Origin: an uncultured Oscillospiraceae bacterium
GTDB lineage: Bacteria > Bacillota > Clostridia > Oscillospirales > Acutalibacteraceae
Direction of reading: 5' to 3'
DNA length: 60,730 bases
Assembly: GCA_900546265.1 (NCBI GenBank)
Contig: URCA01000019.1
Span: forward strand, 1 to 60,730
Part shown: positions 1 to 8,095 of the stretch, piece after piece
Numbering within the stretch: position 1 is the first letter of the stretch
Layout: the number at the start of each line of letters is the position of its first letter
The notes under the pieces: model-generated
Database searches by the model: none
Told to the model about the DNA's origin: nothing
Seen by the model: the letters and a program-made list of their open reading frames with translations, nothing else
Position numbers and translations under genes: made by a program

Positions 1-26
1 CGCCGCGATCCGGCATCCCCGTCCAG

Positions 27-53
27 CAGCGTGTCGACTTTGTCGACACGCTG
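27..53. repeat. Perfect 12-bp inverted repeat, first of two tandem hairpins
   Basis: Arms at 27-38 and 42-53 pair perfectly around a 3-base TTT loop and contain GTCGAC. It sits one base before a strong terminator hairpin (54-83). It could be a processing or terminator-accessory stem of the gene upstream of the window, or a copy of an interspersed palindrome. Only the symmetry is seen directly. Confidence 0.6.
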
Positions 54-83
54 AGCCCCCCGCCATTTCGGCGGGGGGCTTTT
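54..83 (+). terminator. Rho-independent terminator of the gene left of the window
   Basis: An 11-bp perfect GC-rich stem (54-64 with 70-80) has an ATTTC loop and is followed by TTTT. It insulates aroQ from whatever lies upstream. Confidence 0.8.
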
Positions 84-98
84 CCGTCCGGCCGCCTC

Positions 99-127
99 TT
101 GCTATTTTAAGGAAATTGGGGTATGAT
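99..127 (+). promoter_or_regulatory. Sigma-A-type promoter for aroQ
   Basis: TTGCTA at 99-104 and TATGAT at 122-127 are separated by 17 bases. They lie just after the terminator at 54-83 and about 100 bases before the aroQ start. Confidence 0.6.
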
Positions 128-225
128 AAAAAGAAATAGGACGCCGTGGAGAAAGGCTGGCAGGTGCTGCCGATGTGAATCGGCAGCATTTTTCGTCCGT
201 TCCACAGCCGAAAGGATGATGCGCG

Positions 226-663
226 ATGGCGGACAAAAGGGTATTGGTCATGAACGGCCCGAACCTCAATTTGCTGGGGATGCGGGAACCGGGTGTGTAC
301 GGCGACGAGAGCTACGACGCCATCTGCGCGCGGGTGGAGGAGCAGGCCCGGGCGCTGGGGCTGCAGGCGGACTTCTTTCAGTCCAACAGCGAGGGCGCGC
401 TCATCGACCGGCTGCACGCCGCCATGGGCGTATACGACGGCATCGTGCTGAACGCCGGCGCCTACACCCATTACAGCTATGCCATCCGGGATGCCATCGC
501 GGCCATTCGGCTGCCGGTGGTGGAGGTGCATCTGTCCAATATCCACGCCCGGGAGGAGTTCCGGCACACATCGGTCATTGCGCCGGTCTGCCGGGGGCAG
601 ATCGCGGGCTTCGGGCCGGCAAGCTATACGCTGGCGCTCCACGCGCTGCGGGAGCTGCTGTAG
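226..663 (+). CDS. aroQ: Type II 3-dehydroquinate dehydratase
   Basis: The cytoplasmic enzyme dehydrates 3-dehydroquinate to 3-dehydroshikimate in the shikimate pathway for aromatic amino acids. The 145-residue protein has the usual length of the small dodecameric type II family. It opens with the family signature NGPNLNLLG and has the Arg-Glu...Tyr-Gly loop that closes over the substrate (REPGVYG). It also has the E-V-H-L-S-N block that carries a catalytic His. The ATG at 226 follows an AAAGGA ribosome site. No other shikimate gene is in the window; the next gene is a peptidase 53 bases downstream. Confidence 0.96.
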   Translation: MADKRVLVMNGPNLNLLGMREPGVYGDESYDAICARVEEQARALGLQADFFQSNSEGALIDRLHAAMGVYDGIVLNAGAYTHYSYAIRDAIAAIRLPVVEVHLSNIHAREEFRHTSVIAPVCRGQIAGFGPASYTLALHALRELL

Positions 664-716
664 AAGCCGCCTAAACTTCGCGAAATCGGCTGCCTGCGGG
701 CGGAAGAGGGAGGTAT

Positions 717-1790
717 ATGATGACAACGTATTGGGAACGCCTCGCGTCCCGGCTTCCGGACGGCGGCAGCGCCGCACTGGTTACCTCGCCGCATAACCGC
801 CGGTATCTGACCGGCTTTCCCTCCAGCGACGGCTGTGTTCTCATTCTGCCGGACGCCGCGTATTTCCTGACGGATTTCCGCTATATCGAGGCGGCGCGCC
901 GGCAAATCCGTTCCATGGAATGCCTGTGCTATCAGCGCCTGACGGACACCCTGCGGGAACTGACGGAAAAGCACGGCGTCCGGAGGCTGCTGGTGGAAGC
1001 GGGGCAGATGACCCTGCGGGAAAGGCGGAAGCTGCGGGAGACCCTGTCGGGGGATGTCGAGGATGGGGACGAGCTGGACGACTGGCTGGAGGCGCTTCGA
1101 TTGATCAAATCCCCGGATGAGCTGCGTCGTATCCGGGAAGCCCAGGCGCTGACCGCCTACGGCTTTGAGAAAATACTCGACTATATCCGTCCGGGCCGGA
1201 CGGAACGGGAGATTGCTCTGGAGCTGGAATTCCTTATCCGCCGGCAGGGGGCGGAGGGGATCGCTTTTGATTTCATCGTGGTGTCGGGCGCCAATTCCTC
1301 CTTGCCGCACGGCGTGCCGTCGGACAAGGCGGTGGAACCCGGGGACTTTGTGACGATGGATTTCGGCGCGGTGGTGGACGGCTGGCATTCCGACATGACC
1401 CGCACCGTCGCGGTGGGGCGCGTCGGTGAGAAGCAGCGGGCGGTATACAATACCGTGCTGCGGGCCCAGCAGGCGGCGTTGGCGGTGCTGCGGGCCGGCC
1501 TTCCCTGCGTCGAGGGGGACGCCGCCGCCCGGCGGATTATCGAGGCGGCCGGTTACGGCGGCTGCTTCGGACACAGCACGGGGCACGGTGTCGGCGTGGA
1601 AATCCACGAAGCGCCGCGCTTGTCGCCCGGCGCGGCGGGGGAGAGGCTGGCGGCCGGCAGCGTGGTGACGGTGGAGCCGGGCATTTATATCCCGGGCGAA
1701 TTCGGCGTGCGCATCGAAGACATGGCGTTTATTACGCCGGACGGCTGCGAAAATCTGACCGGCTGCCCGAAGGAATTGATGGTGCTGTGA
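717..1790 (+). CDS. M24B family aminopeptidase (Xaa-Pro type)
   Basis: This is a cytoplasmic metallopeptidase that by family membership removes N-terminal residues preceding proline. The 357-residue protein has an N-terminal creatinase-like domain (about 1-125) and a C-terminal pita-bread domain. The metal ligands are visible: two Asp in MDFGAVVDGWHSD, His in GHGVGVEIHE, and Glu in TVEPGIY and VRIED. Two ATGs in tandem (717 and 720) follow GGGAGG. In Clostridia this gene commonly precedes efp, as here with one gene between. Substrate specificity (Xaa-Pro aminopeptidase or dipeptidase) cannot be settled from sequence. Confidence 0.92.
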   Translation: MMTTYWERLASRLPDGGSAALVTSPHNRRYLTGFPSSDGCVLILPDAAYFLTDFRYIEAARRQIRSMECLCYQRLTDTLRELTEKHGVRRLLVEAGQMTLRERRKLRETLSGDVEDGDELDDWLEALRLIKSPDELRRIREAQALTAYGFEKILDYIRPGRTEREIALELEFLIRRQGAEGIAFDFIVVSGANSSLPHGVPSDKAVEPGDFVTMDFGAVVDGWHSDMTRTVAVGRVGEKQRAVYNTVLRAQQAALAVLRAGLPCVEGDAAARRIIEAAGYGGCFGHSTGHGVGVEIHEAPRLSPGAAGERLAAGSVVTVEPGIYIPGEFGVRIEDMAFITPDGCENLTGCPKELMVL

Positions 1791-2212
1791 TGGATAAGAA
1801 CGACTGGTCGCCGCTGCTGCAGCTTGCCCTGGGGGATGCGACCATGCTCAAAGAGCTCCTCCGCGAGCCTATTGCGGAGGAAAAGCCGGAGCCTGGGGAG
1901 GAGATTGTGCCCGCGATGGCCCAGGCACTGGCCGATTGGGCGGCCCTCCTGCCGGGAGACGTCGTGACGCTGGGGGGCGATCCCATCTATCCCATGCCGC
2001 CCGTCCTGCTCGGCGGCGACGGCTGGCTGGATTTCTACGAGCTGACCGGCGGGGAGGAGGCGGAGCGGGTGGATACCCTGGCCGGGGATTTCAACCGCTA
2101 TGCCGCCGCGCATCCGCAGGAGGCCCGTGCGGTGTACCGACTGGCGGCGGAGAAGCTGAAGCCGGCCGGCAAAACGCTGATTTTTCAGAATAAACCGGCC
2201 GAGAGCCGCTAG
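1790..2212 (+). CDS. Hypothetical protein between the M24 peptidase and efp
   Basis: A 140-residue soluble acidic protein begins at ATG 1790, which shares its A with the TGA stop of the peptidase (a GTG at 1787 is the alternative). The overlap implies translational coupling. It is leucine- and glutamate-rich, with no signal peptide, membrane segment or obvious catalytic motif. A segment rich in Pro and Gly (about 60-75) is followed by a helical C-terminus. I do not recognise the family. Coupling to a peptidase and proximity to efp suggest a housekeeping accessory, but this is only inference. Confidence 0.7.
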   Translation: MDKNDWSPLLQLALGDATMLKELLREPIAEEKPEPGEEIVPAMAQALADWAALLPGDVVTLGGDPIYPMPPVLLGGDGWLDFYELTGGEEAERVDTLAGDFNRYAAAHPQEARAVYRLAAEKLKPAGKTLIFQNKPAESR

Positions 2213-2280
2213 AGACCTTTCGGAATCCCCAAAAACTGCCGGTTTCTGCTGTGGAAAGCCATGTTTTTCGAACTTGGGGC

Positions 2281-2309
2281 TTGCAATCTATCCGCCGATA
2301 CGGTAGAAT
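2281..2309 (+). promoter_or_regulatory. Sigma-A-type promoter for efp
   Basis: TTGCAA (2281-2286) and TAGAAT (2304-2309) are separated by 17 bases, giving a leader of about 25 bases before the efp ATG. Confidence 0.65.
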
Positions 2310-2340
2310 GGGATACAGTTATGAAAATGGAGGAATAACA

Positions 2341-2898
2341 ATGGTATCAGCAGGTGATTTTCGCAACGGCGTGACGTTTGAAATGGACGGCAACGTCTAT
2401 CAGATTATCGAATTCCAGCACGTCAAGCCGGGCAAGGGCGCCGCTTTCGTGCGCACCAAAATCCGCAACGTAATCGCCGGTACGGTGGTGGAAAAAACCT
2501 TCAACCCCAACGATAAATATCCCACCGCTTTCGTTGAGAGAAAGGATATGGAATACTCCTACAACGACGGCGATTTGTATTATTTCATGGACAGCGAGAC
2601 CTATGAGCTGCTGCCCATCGGCAAGGATATCCTGTCTGACAACTTCCGCTTTGTCAAGGAGAACATGATCTGCAAGGTCATGTCCTATAAGGGCAAGGTC
2701 TTCGGCGTGGAACCCCCGAACTTTGTGGAACTGCAGGTGACCACCACCGATCCGGGCTTCAAGGGCGACACCGCCACCAACGCCACCAAGCCCGCCACCC
2801 TGGAGACCGGGGCGGAAATCCGGGTGCCCCTGTTTATCGACGAAGGGGAGATGATTCGGGTGGATACCCGTACCGGCGAGTATATGGAGCGTGCATAA
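2341..2898 (+). CDS. efp: Translation elongation factor P
   Basis: EF-P binds between the P and E sites and helps ribosomes make peptide bonds at polyproline stretches. The 185-residue length and three-domain organisation (KOW-like domain I, then two OB folds) match the family. The domain I loop reads HVKPGKGAAF, with Lys32 at the position that is modified or acts unmodified. The start at 2341 is chosen over an upstream in-frame ATG because GGAGGAATAACA lies directly before it and the family begins here. Many products in this window have proline-rich stretches (such as PPPP in the 28074 gene) and would benefit from EF-P. Confidence 0.97.
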   Translation: MVSAGDFRNGVTFEMDGNVYQIIEFQHVKPGKGAAFVRTKIRNVIAGTVVEKTFNPNDKYPTAFVERKDMEYSYNDGDLYYFMDSETYELLPIGKDILSDNFRFVKENMICKVMSYKGKVFGVEPPNFVELQVTTTDPGFKGDTATNATKPATLETGAEIRVPLFIDEGEMIRVDTRTGEYMERA

Positions 2899-2955
2899 TT
2901 CCCCGAAGATGTGCGCAAATTATAAAAATATTCAATATTAAAGGAGGGACAGCAC

Positions 2956-3405
2956 ATGACTGTCACAGAAAAGGTTGCCTATTTGAAAGGGTTGGCCGAA
3001 GGTATGGCCATCGACGAGAATTCCAAGGAAGGCAAGCTGCTCAAAGCGATTACCGACGTTCTGGCGGATCTGGCCCTGAGCGTAGAGGATCTGGAGGATT
3101 ACACGGCCGAGCTGACCGAGCAAGTGGATGCCATCGACGAGGATCTGGATGCGCTGGAATGCGATTTTTACGATGACGACGAATGCGAGTGCGGCTGCGA
3201 TGAATGCGGCGACGAAGACTGGGACGGCGAGTTTTACGATGTGACCTGCCCCAACTGCGACGAAGAATTCAGCGTGGACGAGGAAACCCTGATGGAGGGC
3301 AGCATCGAATGCCCCAACTGCGGCGAACACCTGGAATTCGATATCGACGAGTGTGACGAGGAAGGCTGCGACTGCGGCTGTCACCACTGCGAAGAAGACA
3401 AATAA
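2956..3405 (+). CDS. CD1247-type acidic zinc-ribbon protein
   Basis: The 149-residue, extremely acidic cytoplasmic protein has a helical N-terminus (about 1-65, with the TVTEKVAYLKGLAEG opening typical of the clostridial CD1247 N-terminal domain). An Asp/Glu/Cys-rich centre follows, then a zinc ribbon made from two CPNC pairs (about 97-122). A second set of cysteines (CECGCDEC near 75 and CDCGCHHC near the C-terminus) could bind another metal. The function of the family is unknown. The gene follows efp and has its own GGAGG site, 54 bases downstream. A hairpin follows the stop. Confidence 0.85.
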   Translation: MTVTEKVAYLKGLAEGMAIDENSKEGKLLKAITDVLADLALSVEDLEDYTAELTEQVDAIDEDLDALECDFYDDDECECGCDECGDEDWDGEFYDVTCPNCDEEFSVDEETLMEGSIECPNCGEHLEFDIDECDEEGCDCGCHHCEEDK

Positions 3406-3416
3406 GCATCCCCTTT

Positions 3417-3449
3417 GCAAGGCCCGCCGATTTTTTCGGCGGGCCTTGC
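3417..3449 (+). terminator. GC-rich hairpin after the zinc-ribbon gene
   Basis: GCAAGGCCCGCCGA (3417-3430) pairs with 3436-3449 across a T-rich loop. No downstream U tract is present, so it may be an intrinsic terminator of imperfect type or a 3'-end stabilising hairpin. Confidence 0.55.
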
Positions 3450-3577
3450 TGTGATCTGTCCGCAGCCGCGCATGGGTTCCATCAACGCCGGGCATACTAA
3501 AGGAAACGGCGGAGCGGACGCGTCAAGGCGTTTCGTTTCTCTTTTCAACAGAAATGCGAAAGGACGGGGCTTTAAGT

Positions 3578-4534
3578 ATGCGTCTGGCGGCCAGGGGGCG
3601 AGCGTGCCTGAAAGGGCAATGGGCGGGCGCCGTGACGGTCCAGCTGACGATGCTGGCGGCGGGCGCTTTTTTGCTGGTATTGGAATTGCTGCTGCTGCGG
3701 CTGACCGGCATCGGCATGGCGGAAACCGTGCATGTGCCCGACTGGCTGGCAAACGCCGGCCTGTGGCCGCATGCCGCCATCATCGCCGGCGTCGCGATGC
3801 TGGATCTGCTGCTGGTGTCTCCTCTGCGTTTGGGGGAGGCTGCTTATTATTACCAGCTGACGCAGGGACAGGCACGCGCCCGGGAGGCGACCTGCGCCTT
3901 CCGGGCGGTGCGGGATACGGGCAGCCTGACGGTGCCTCAGTCGGCCACCCACGAATTCGTGCCTGTGCGCCCGGAAACGCCAAAGGTGCCGGTGCGCACC
4001 ATCTGGGGCTTTTATCGGAAGGGATACGGCAAGGCGGTGGGCTGGCGGCTGGTCATGTGGGGCTGGCGCACCGTCTACGGCCTCGCCTGCTTCGCGCCCG
4101 CCACCCTGCTGTGGGGGTACAGCGAGGTGCTGCGGGTAAGCGGCGACGCCTCGTCGCTGACGGACGTAACCCGGCTGTTCTGCGGCCTGTTCGGTCTGTT
4201 CGCCCTGGCCGCAGGCTGGGTGGTGCAGCAGCTGATGATGCTGCGCTATCTGCCGGCCCAGTTCCGGCTGGCCGAAGGGGCATCCCTGCGGGAGGCCTTG
4301 CGGGATTCCCGGCGGCTGATGAAGGGGAATACCGGTGACGCCGCTTGGATGTATATGGGGTTTTCCGGCTGGCTGGCCGCCTGCCTGTTCGTTATCCCTA
4401 TTGTATACGTATCCCCCTTGTTTTTGACCACCCGGGCGATCTTTGTCCGGCGGCTGGCACCTGCGGTGAAAAAGCGCCCGGCCGCTCTGCCGGCCAAAGC
4501 CGGCCCCCGTCCCGGCCGGCAGCCTTCCGTCTAA
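3578..4534 (+). CDS. DUF975-like integral membrane protein
   Basis: The 318-residue polytopic protein has about five hydrophobic segments (near 16-40, 65-87, 150-178, 198-225 and 265-292). Between the last two is the block ASLREALRDSRRLMKGNTGD, which resembles the EAL-x-S-x-x-LMKGN block of DUF975 proteins. The C-terminus is a basic, proline/alanine-rich cytoplasmic tail. ATG 3578 is preferred to ATG 3554 because AAAGGACGGGG precedes it, while nothing precedes the earlier one. The function of the family is unknown. It stands as a single gene, with a terminator overlapping its stop codon. Confidence 0.7.
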   Translation: MRLAARGRACLKGQWAGAVTVQLTMLAAGAFLLVLELLLLRLTGIGMAETVHVPDWLANAGLWPHAAIIAGVAMLDLLLVSPLRLGEAAYYYQLTQGQARAREATCAFRAVRDTGSLTVPQSATHEFVPVRPETPKVPVRTIWGFYRKGYGKAVGWRLVMWGWRTVYGLACFAPATLLWGYSEVLRVSGDASSLTDVTRLFCGLFGLFALAAGWVVQQLMMLRYLPAQFRLAEGASLREALRDSRRLMKGNTGDAAWMYMGFSGWLAACLFVIPIVYVSPLFLTTRAIFVRRLAPAVKKRPAALPAKAGPRPGRQPSV

Positions 4535-4557
4535 GCGGAGAGCTGCCGGCTTTTTTT
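4515..4557 (+). terminator. Rho-independent terminator overlapping the stop codon
   Basis: GCCGGCAGC (4515-4523) pairs with GCTGCCGGC (4542-4550), followed by seven T residues. An inner TCCG/CGGA pair extends the stem. The stop codon lies in the apical loop, so the terminator is embedded in the last codons of the membrane protein gene. Confidence 0.85.
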
Positions 4558-4593
4558 CCAGAATACCGCTGTGGGAATCGGCGGATTGTCGCC

Positions 4594-4622
4594 TTGCAAT
4601 TTCATGGGATCAACGGTATAAT
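4594..4622 (+). promoter_or_regulatory. Strong sigma-A promoter for the 4682 membrane protein gene
   Basis: TTGCAA (4594-4599), a 17-base spacer and a perfect TATAAT (4617-4622). Confidence 0.75.
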
Positions 4623-4681
4623 ATATCCTATATACCAACCATAAGATGAACAAGCGAAACGCTCGGAAAGGACAAGTACAT

Positions 4682-5485
4682 ATGCCGAAGAAAATTAAGC
4701 AGGAGGATACCGACCTGTACAAGAAGCTGCTGGTCGGTTTCTCCTTTGGACAGCTGGTGCTGGGCTTCCTCTATTTCATGTTTGCCGCCATCAACCTGCC
4801 GACCATCGCCGTCCTGTTGGGGATCAGCATCGTCTGCATGATATTGGTCAGAGCCTTCTGGGAGGATAAGAAATTCATCCGCATTCTGGTGCGGGTGGTG
4901 TCCCTTACCTTTATCCTCGGCGTCCTGATACTGGTGGCGGTCACCGGCATCATGGGCCTGTCCTCTTTGGGCAATAACGCCAGCAGCTTGGAAAAAGAGT
5001 ATATATTCCAGCAGGTAGCGGTGCTGCTCTGCGCGTTTTTTCAGTCGGTGCTGCTAGGGTTCTGCCCGGCGCTGGCCATGGCTTATCTGCGGGGGCACGG
5101 CTGGGACATCATGGCCCTGCGCATCGTCTCCGTCGTGGAATTGGTGGTGGCTGTCTGTACGGCGCTTTTCACCTATCGGTATGACGCCATCCAGCTCTCC
5201 ATCGACAACCTGTATTTCAGCATTTTCTTTGTGCTGTGCGTGGCGGTGACCACGGTGCTGACCTTCCTGGTGTTTCCTCCCTTTGCCAAGAAAAAGGGGT
5301 TGCTTGCCCAGCCGAAGAAGGCCGCTGTGCTGTCGGCCGAACCGGAGGCGGCCCCGGAGGAGGAGCCCGCCGCGTCGGCCAAACCCGTTTTCCGGGATTT
5401 GGGGGACGAAAAGCCCCTCCCGCCCGAGAAGGAGAAGCGCCGCCCCTCGGACAAGGACAAGCTTGGCCGCAGGAAAAGCGAGTAA
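4682..5485 (+). CDS. Polytopic membrane protein with charged Pro/Glu/Lys tail, unknown function
   Basis: The 267-residue protein has about six hydrophobic segments between residues 20 and 205 and no signal peptide. A long cytoplasmic tail (about 210-267) is rich in Ala, Glu, Pro and Lys. ATG 4682 follows GAAAGGAC at good spacing; an in-frame ATG at 4646 lacks such a site. The gene has its own promoter and ends in a terminator shared with the convergent regulator gene. I do not recognise the family. The charged low-complexity tail could serve protein-protein contact (inference). Confidence 0.7.
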   Translation: MPKKIKQEDTDLYKKLLVGFSFGQLVLGFLYFMFAAINLPTIAVLLGISIVCMILVRAFWEDKKFIRILVRVVSLTFILGVLILVAVTGIMGLSSLGNNASSLEKEYIFQQVAVLLCAFFQSVLLGFCPALAMAYLRGHGWDIMALRIVSVVELVVAVCTALFTYRYDAIQLSIDNLYFSIFFVLCVAVTTVLTFLVFPPFAKKKGLLAQPKKAAVLSAEPEAAPEEEPAASAKPVFRDLGDEKPLPPEKEKRRPSDKDKLGRRKSE

Positions 5486-5512
5486 GGCCGGCCCGTTATC
5501 CGATATAAAAAA

Positions 5513-5540
5513 ACCGACAGGCCGTGCGCGGCCTGTCGGT
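5513..5540. terminator. Bidirectional terminator between convergent genes
   Basis: A perfect 12-bp stem ACCGACAGGCCG / CGGCCTGTCGGT (5513-5524, 5529-5540) has a 4-base loop. A run of A on the left gives a U tract for the minus-strand XRE gene; the plus direction is weaker. Confidence 0.8.
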
Positions 5541-5554
5541 TGCTTGTTTCTGCT

Positions 5555-6247
5555 TTATTCGGCCTTCAGCCGGGTTTCCGCGTTGCGCAGCAGGTTGAAT
5601 AGGGACGAGGCGAAGAGCGGGTACTGGGCGGAGATATCGTCGGGCAGTATGGCGGGCAGCTTGTCCGCTGCCACGCCCGGTTCCCCGCCCACGGTGAACC
5701 CTTGGGTCAGCCGGCCAATGCGGGCTGTCGCTTTGCCGGATTCCCCCAGCAGGGAGGGGAGAAACAAAAATTCCTCCACCGAAAACATAGCGGCGGGGTT
5801 CTTGGGATTGGCGGAATATATTTGGCGGAACACCGCGTAAACCGCCAGCATCAGGTAAGAGGAAACCTCCGTGGTCAGCGCCTTGTTGTTGCATTTCTGC
5901 AGCAGGTCGAACAGGATATGCAGCGAGTTGACCAGCAGCTTTTTGTTCAGCACCGGCAGAACGCTGCCCCGAAACTGATTGTCCCGGGCGGCGGGGTCGT
6001 TTTCCGGGATTTCATCCACGGCGATGACCGCGCCGGTTTTGTCCGCCGTACGCCCCAGCAGATAGTCGCAGGAGACGCCGTAATAATCGGCGGCCCGTAC
6101 CACGAAATCCAGGCCGCATTCCCGAATGCCCTTTTCATAGTGGGACAACAGCGCCTGTGAAACCTGCAAATCGGCCGAGACCTGCTTTTGACTGACGCCG
6201 CGCTCTTTGCGCAGCAGGGTCAGGATTCTTGGAAAAGCGGTGTTCAT
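5555..6247 (-). CDS. XRE-family HTH transcriptional regulator
   Basis: The 230-residue protein has an N-terminal Cro/CI-type helix-turn-helix (about 5-60; RKERGVSQKQVSADLQVSQ reads as helices 2 and 3, followed by LSHYEKG). A C-terminal helical domain (about 85-230) of unknown ligand or partner follows. The ATG at 6247 is chosen because a reverse-strand GGAGG lies 8 bases upstream; the frame extends further but without a start signal. It is divergent from a histidine phosphatase gene. A 7-bp inverted repeat overlaps its own -35, which suggests autoregulation. The target genes are unknown. Confidence 0.85.
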   Translation of the reverse strand: MNTAFPRILTLLRKERGVSQKQVSADLQVSQALLSHYEKGIRECGLDFVVRAADYYGVSCDYLLGRTADKTGAVIAVDEIPENDPAARDNQFRGSVLPVLNKKLLVNSLHILFDLLQKCNNKALTTEVSSYLMLAVYAVFRQIYSANPKNPAAMFSVEEFLFLPSLLGESGKATARIGRLTQGFTVGGEPGVAADKLPAILPDDISAQYPLFASSLFNLLRNAETRLKAE

Positions 6248-6405
6248 GAAAACCCTCCAGCAGACAATTTGAAATCCGCAAGCGCGCCAAAATATGGGAG
6301 AGCCCTCAAAACGGCGCATCTGGCCCCAAACCCGCTTTTCCGGCATACCGCAAAATTCATCGCGGAAGGGCAGGCTTAGAGCCAGTCATATACTGTATGT
6401 TTACG

Positions 6406-6435
6406 ATTATACTCTATTTTGATACCCTTTGTAAA
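6406..6435 (-). promoter_or_regulatory. Promoter of the XRE regulator gene
   Basis: On the minus strand, TTTACA (6435-6430) and TATAAT (6411-6406) are separated by 18 bases, about 160 bases before the ATG at 6247. Confidence 0.6.
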
Positions 6436-6445
6436 TCGTCAAAAT
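6416..6445. promoter_or_regulatory. Candidate operator (inverted repeat) in the divergent region
   Basis: ATTTTGA (6416-6422) and TCAAAAT (6439-6445) are perfect inverted half-sites. They flank the -35 element of the XRE promoter and lie just upstream of the histidine phosphatase gene. A dimeric XRE protein is the natural candidate binder (inference). Confidence 0.35.
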
Positions 6446-6468
6446 GTGATTTTTAAGGAGAAAATTTG

Positions 6469-7092
6469 ATGAAAACTTACAAAATCCACCTCATTCGACA
6501 TGGACAGACCGAAGCCAACGCCAAGGGGCTGTACATCGGCATGACCGACCTGCCGTTATCCCCGGAGGGGCTGGCCGAATTGCTGACGCTCAAGCGGGAA
6601 TATACCTACCCGGGCGCCGCTCGTTTTTTCACCAGTCCCCTGACCCGCTGCAAGCAAACCTTGGAGGTGCTATATCCCGGCTGCCGGCAGGAAGTGGTGG
6701 ACGGGCTGGCGGAATGCGATTTCGGGGACTGGGACGGCCGCAGCGTGGCAGAGCTGCAAAGCGATCCGCTTTTTCTACGCTGGATGGCAGGAGACAGCGG
6801 GGTCAAAATTCCCGACGGAGAGAATGCCGACGCCTTTCAAAAGCGGGTGATGGCGGCCTTCGAAGAGCTGGTGCAGGAATTGATGCGTTCGGGGGATACC
6901 GAAGCGGTGGTCTGCACCCACGGCGGCGTGATCATGCTGCTGATGATGGCCTACGCTCTTCCCAAGCTGGAAATGAGCGATTGTGTGGCGGAAAGCGGCA
7001 ACGGCTTCACGCTGCGCATCACGCCTTCCGTCTGGATGCGGGAGCCGGTGGCCGAGGCGCTGTGCATGATTCCCTGGAAAGCGGAGGAATAA
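6469..7092 (+). CDS. Histidine phosphatase (phosphoglycerate mutase-like) family protein
   Basis: This is a cytoplasmic phosphohydrolase or mutase of the branch-1 histidine phosphatase superfamily. The 207-residue protein has the nucleophile motif IRHGQTEAN near residue 9. An SPLTRCKQT block carries the second Arg, and the second catalytic His is in CTHGG near residue 150. The substrate is not predictable: related proteins act on alpha-ribazole phosphate, sugar phosphates or nucleotides, and no cobalamin genes are nearby. ATG 6469 follows AAGGAG. It is divergent from the XRE regulator gene and possibly under its control. Confidence 0.88.
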   Translation: MKTYKIHLIRHGQTEANAKGLYIGMTDLPLSPEGLAELLTLKREYTYPGAARFFTSPLTRCKQTLEVLYPGCRQEVVDGLAECDFGDWDGRSVAELQSDPLFLRWMAGDSGVKIPDGENADAFQKRVMAAFEELVQELMRSGDTEAVVCTHGGVIMLLMMAYALPKLEMSDCVAESGNGFTLRITPSVWMREPVAEALCMIPWKAEE

Positions 7093-7109
7093 AGCGGGTC
7101 AGACGGTGG

Positions 7110-7139
7110 TTGACAAGATAGTTCCGCCTATGGTACAAT
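7110..7139 (+). promoter_or_regulatory. Sigma-A promoter for the degV-family gene
   Basis: A consensus TTGACA (7110-7115), an 18-base spacer and TACAAT (7134-7139) lie 40 bases before the ATG. Confidence 0.75.
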
Positions 7140-7178
7140 GCCGTTTAGTTTGATTATCAAAATAAACGGAGGTAAGGC

Positions 7179-8024
7179 ATGGCCGTCAGAATATTTACGG
7201 ACAGCGCGTGTGATTTGGAGTTTTCAGAGCTGGAAGCCCTGCAGGTGGAGCTGCTGCGCATCCCGATTTTCTTTGATGAGGAACGGTATATAGAAGGCGA
7301 AAATCTTACCCGGGAAGAGTTTTATGAAAAACTGGCCGTATCGGAGCGGCTGCCCAAAACCGCCCAGATTACGCCGGTGGAGTTCGAGGAGGCGTTTCGT
7401 CCTTATGTGGAAGCGGGGGAGGAGATTGTGGTGCTGCCCCTGGCCAAGGAGCTCAGCGGCACCTATCAGTCCGCCTGCATCGCAAAGGAGCAGTTTCCCG
7501 AGGCGGTCATCCAGGTGGTGGACACCCGGCAGGTCACCTTTGGTTTGGCGCTTTTGGTCCGGCAGGCGGCGGCTCTGCGGGACGCCGGGCACACCGGGCC
7601 GGAAATCGCTGAACAAATCGGCCGTTTGGCGGCTCGGGTGCGGCTGTACGCCGTTATCGACGATTTGAAATATCTCCGGCTTGGCGGCCGCCTATCCTCC
7701 GCCGGCGCGGTGCTCGGCACCCTGCTGGGGATTAAGCCGATTATCAGCGTGCAGGACGGCCAGGTGGTCTGCGTGCATAAGATGCGGGGCCAGAAGGCCG
7801 GCTGCGCTTATGTGCTGGAGCGGGCTGGACAGGAAGGGATCGATCCCGCCCTGCCGGTTTGCTTCGGACACAGCCACCTGCCCGGCGCGGCGGAAGAACT
7901 GCGGGATATGGCCGGGTCTCTTCTCGACGGCTGCGGACAGATCCATTGCTGCAGCATCGGCCCGGTGGTGGGCACCCATGCCGGGCCCGGCTGCGCCGGC
8001 TTTGCCTTTTTCGTCAAAGAATAA
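7179..8024 (+). CDS. DegV family fatty-acid-binding protein (FakB-like)
   Basis: Proteins of this family bind a fatty acid in a buried channel and, as FakB, present it to the kinase FakA for phosphorylation. The 281-residue protein has the expected length. It has the N-terminal FTDSACDL motif, the TAQITP segment, the LSGTYQSA loop that holds the carboxylate, and the DTRQVTFG block. ATG 7179 follows GGAGG. It is a single gene with its own promoter and terminator. No FakA-like DAK domain gene is in the window. plsX, which acts in the same phosphatidic acid pathway, lies far downstream at 46907. Confidence 0.93.
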   Translation: MAVRIFTDSACDLEFSELEALQVELLRIPIFFDEERYIEGENLTREEFYEKLAVSERLPKTAQITPVEFEEAFRPYVEAGEEIVVLPLAKELSGTYQSACIAKEQFPEAVIQVVDTRQVTFGLALLVRQAAALRDAGHTGPEIAEQIGRLAARVRLYAVIDDLKYLRLGGRLSSAGAVLGTLLGIKPIISVQDGQVVCVHKMRGQKAGCAYVLERAGQEGIDPALPVCFGHSHLPGAAEELRDMAGSLLDGCGQIHCCSIGPVVGTHAGPGCAGFAFFVKE

Positions 8025-8057
8025 AAAGCGTCCGGCGGTCATTCCGCCGGACGCTTT
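8025..8057. terminator. Bidirectional terminator between degV and the cupin gene
   Basis: A perfect 14-bp stem AAAGCGTCCGGCGG / CCGCCGGACGCTTT (8025-8038, 8044-8057) has a TCATT loop. On the minus strand it is followed by TTTTTATT, closing the long operon that begins near 16.1 kb. Confidence 0.85.
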
Positions 8058-8095
8058 GTTATGCTTACTGAATAGATAAATTCGGTACGCGGTAT

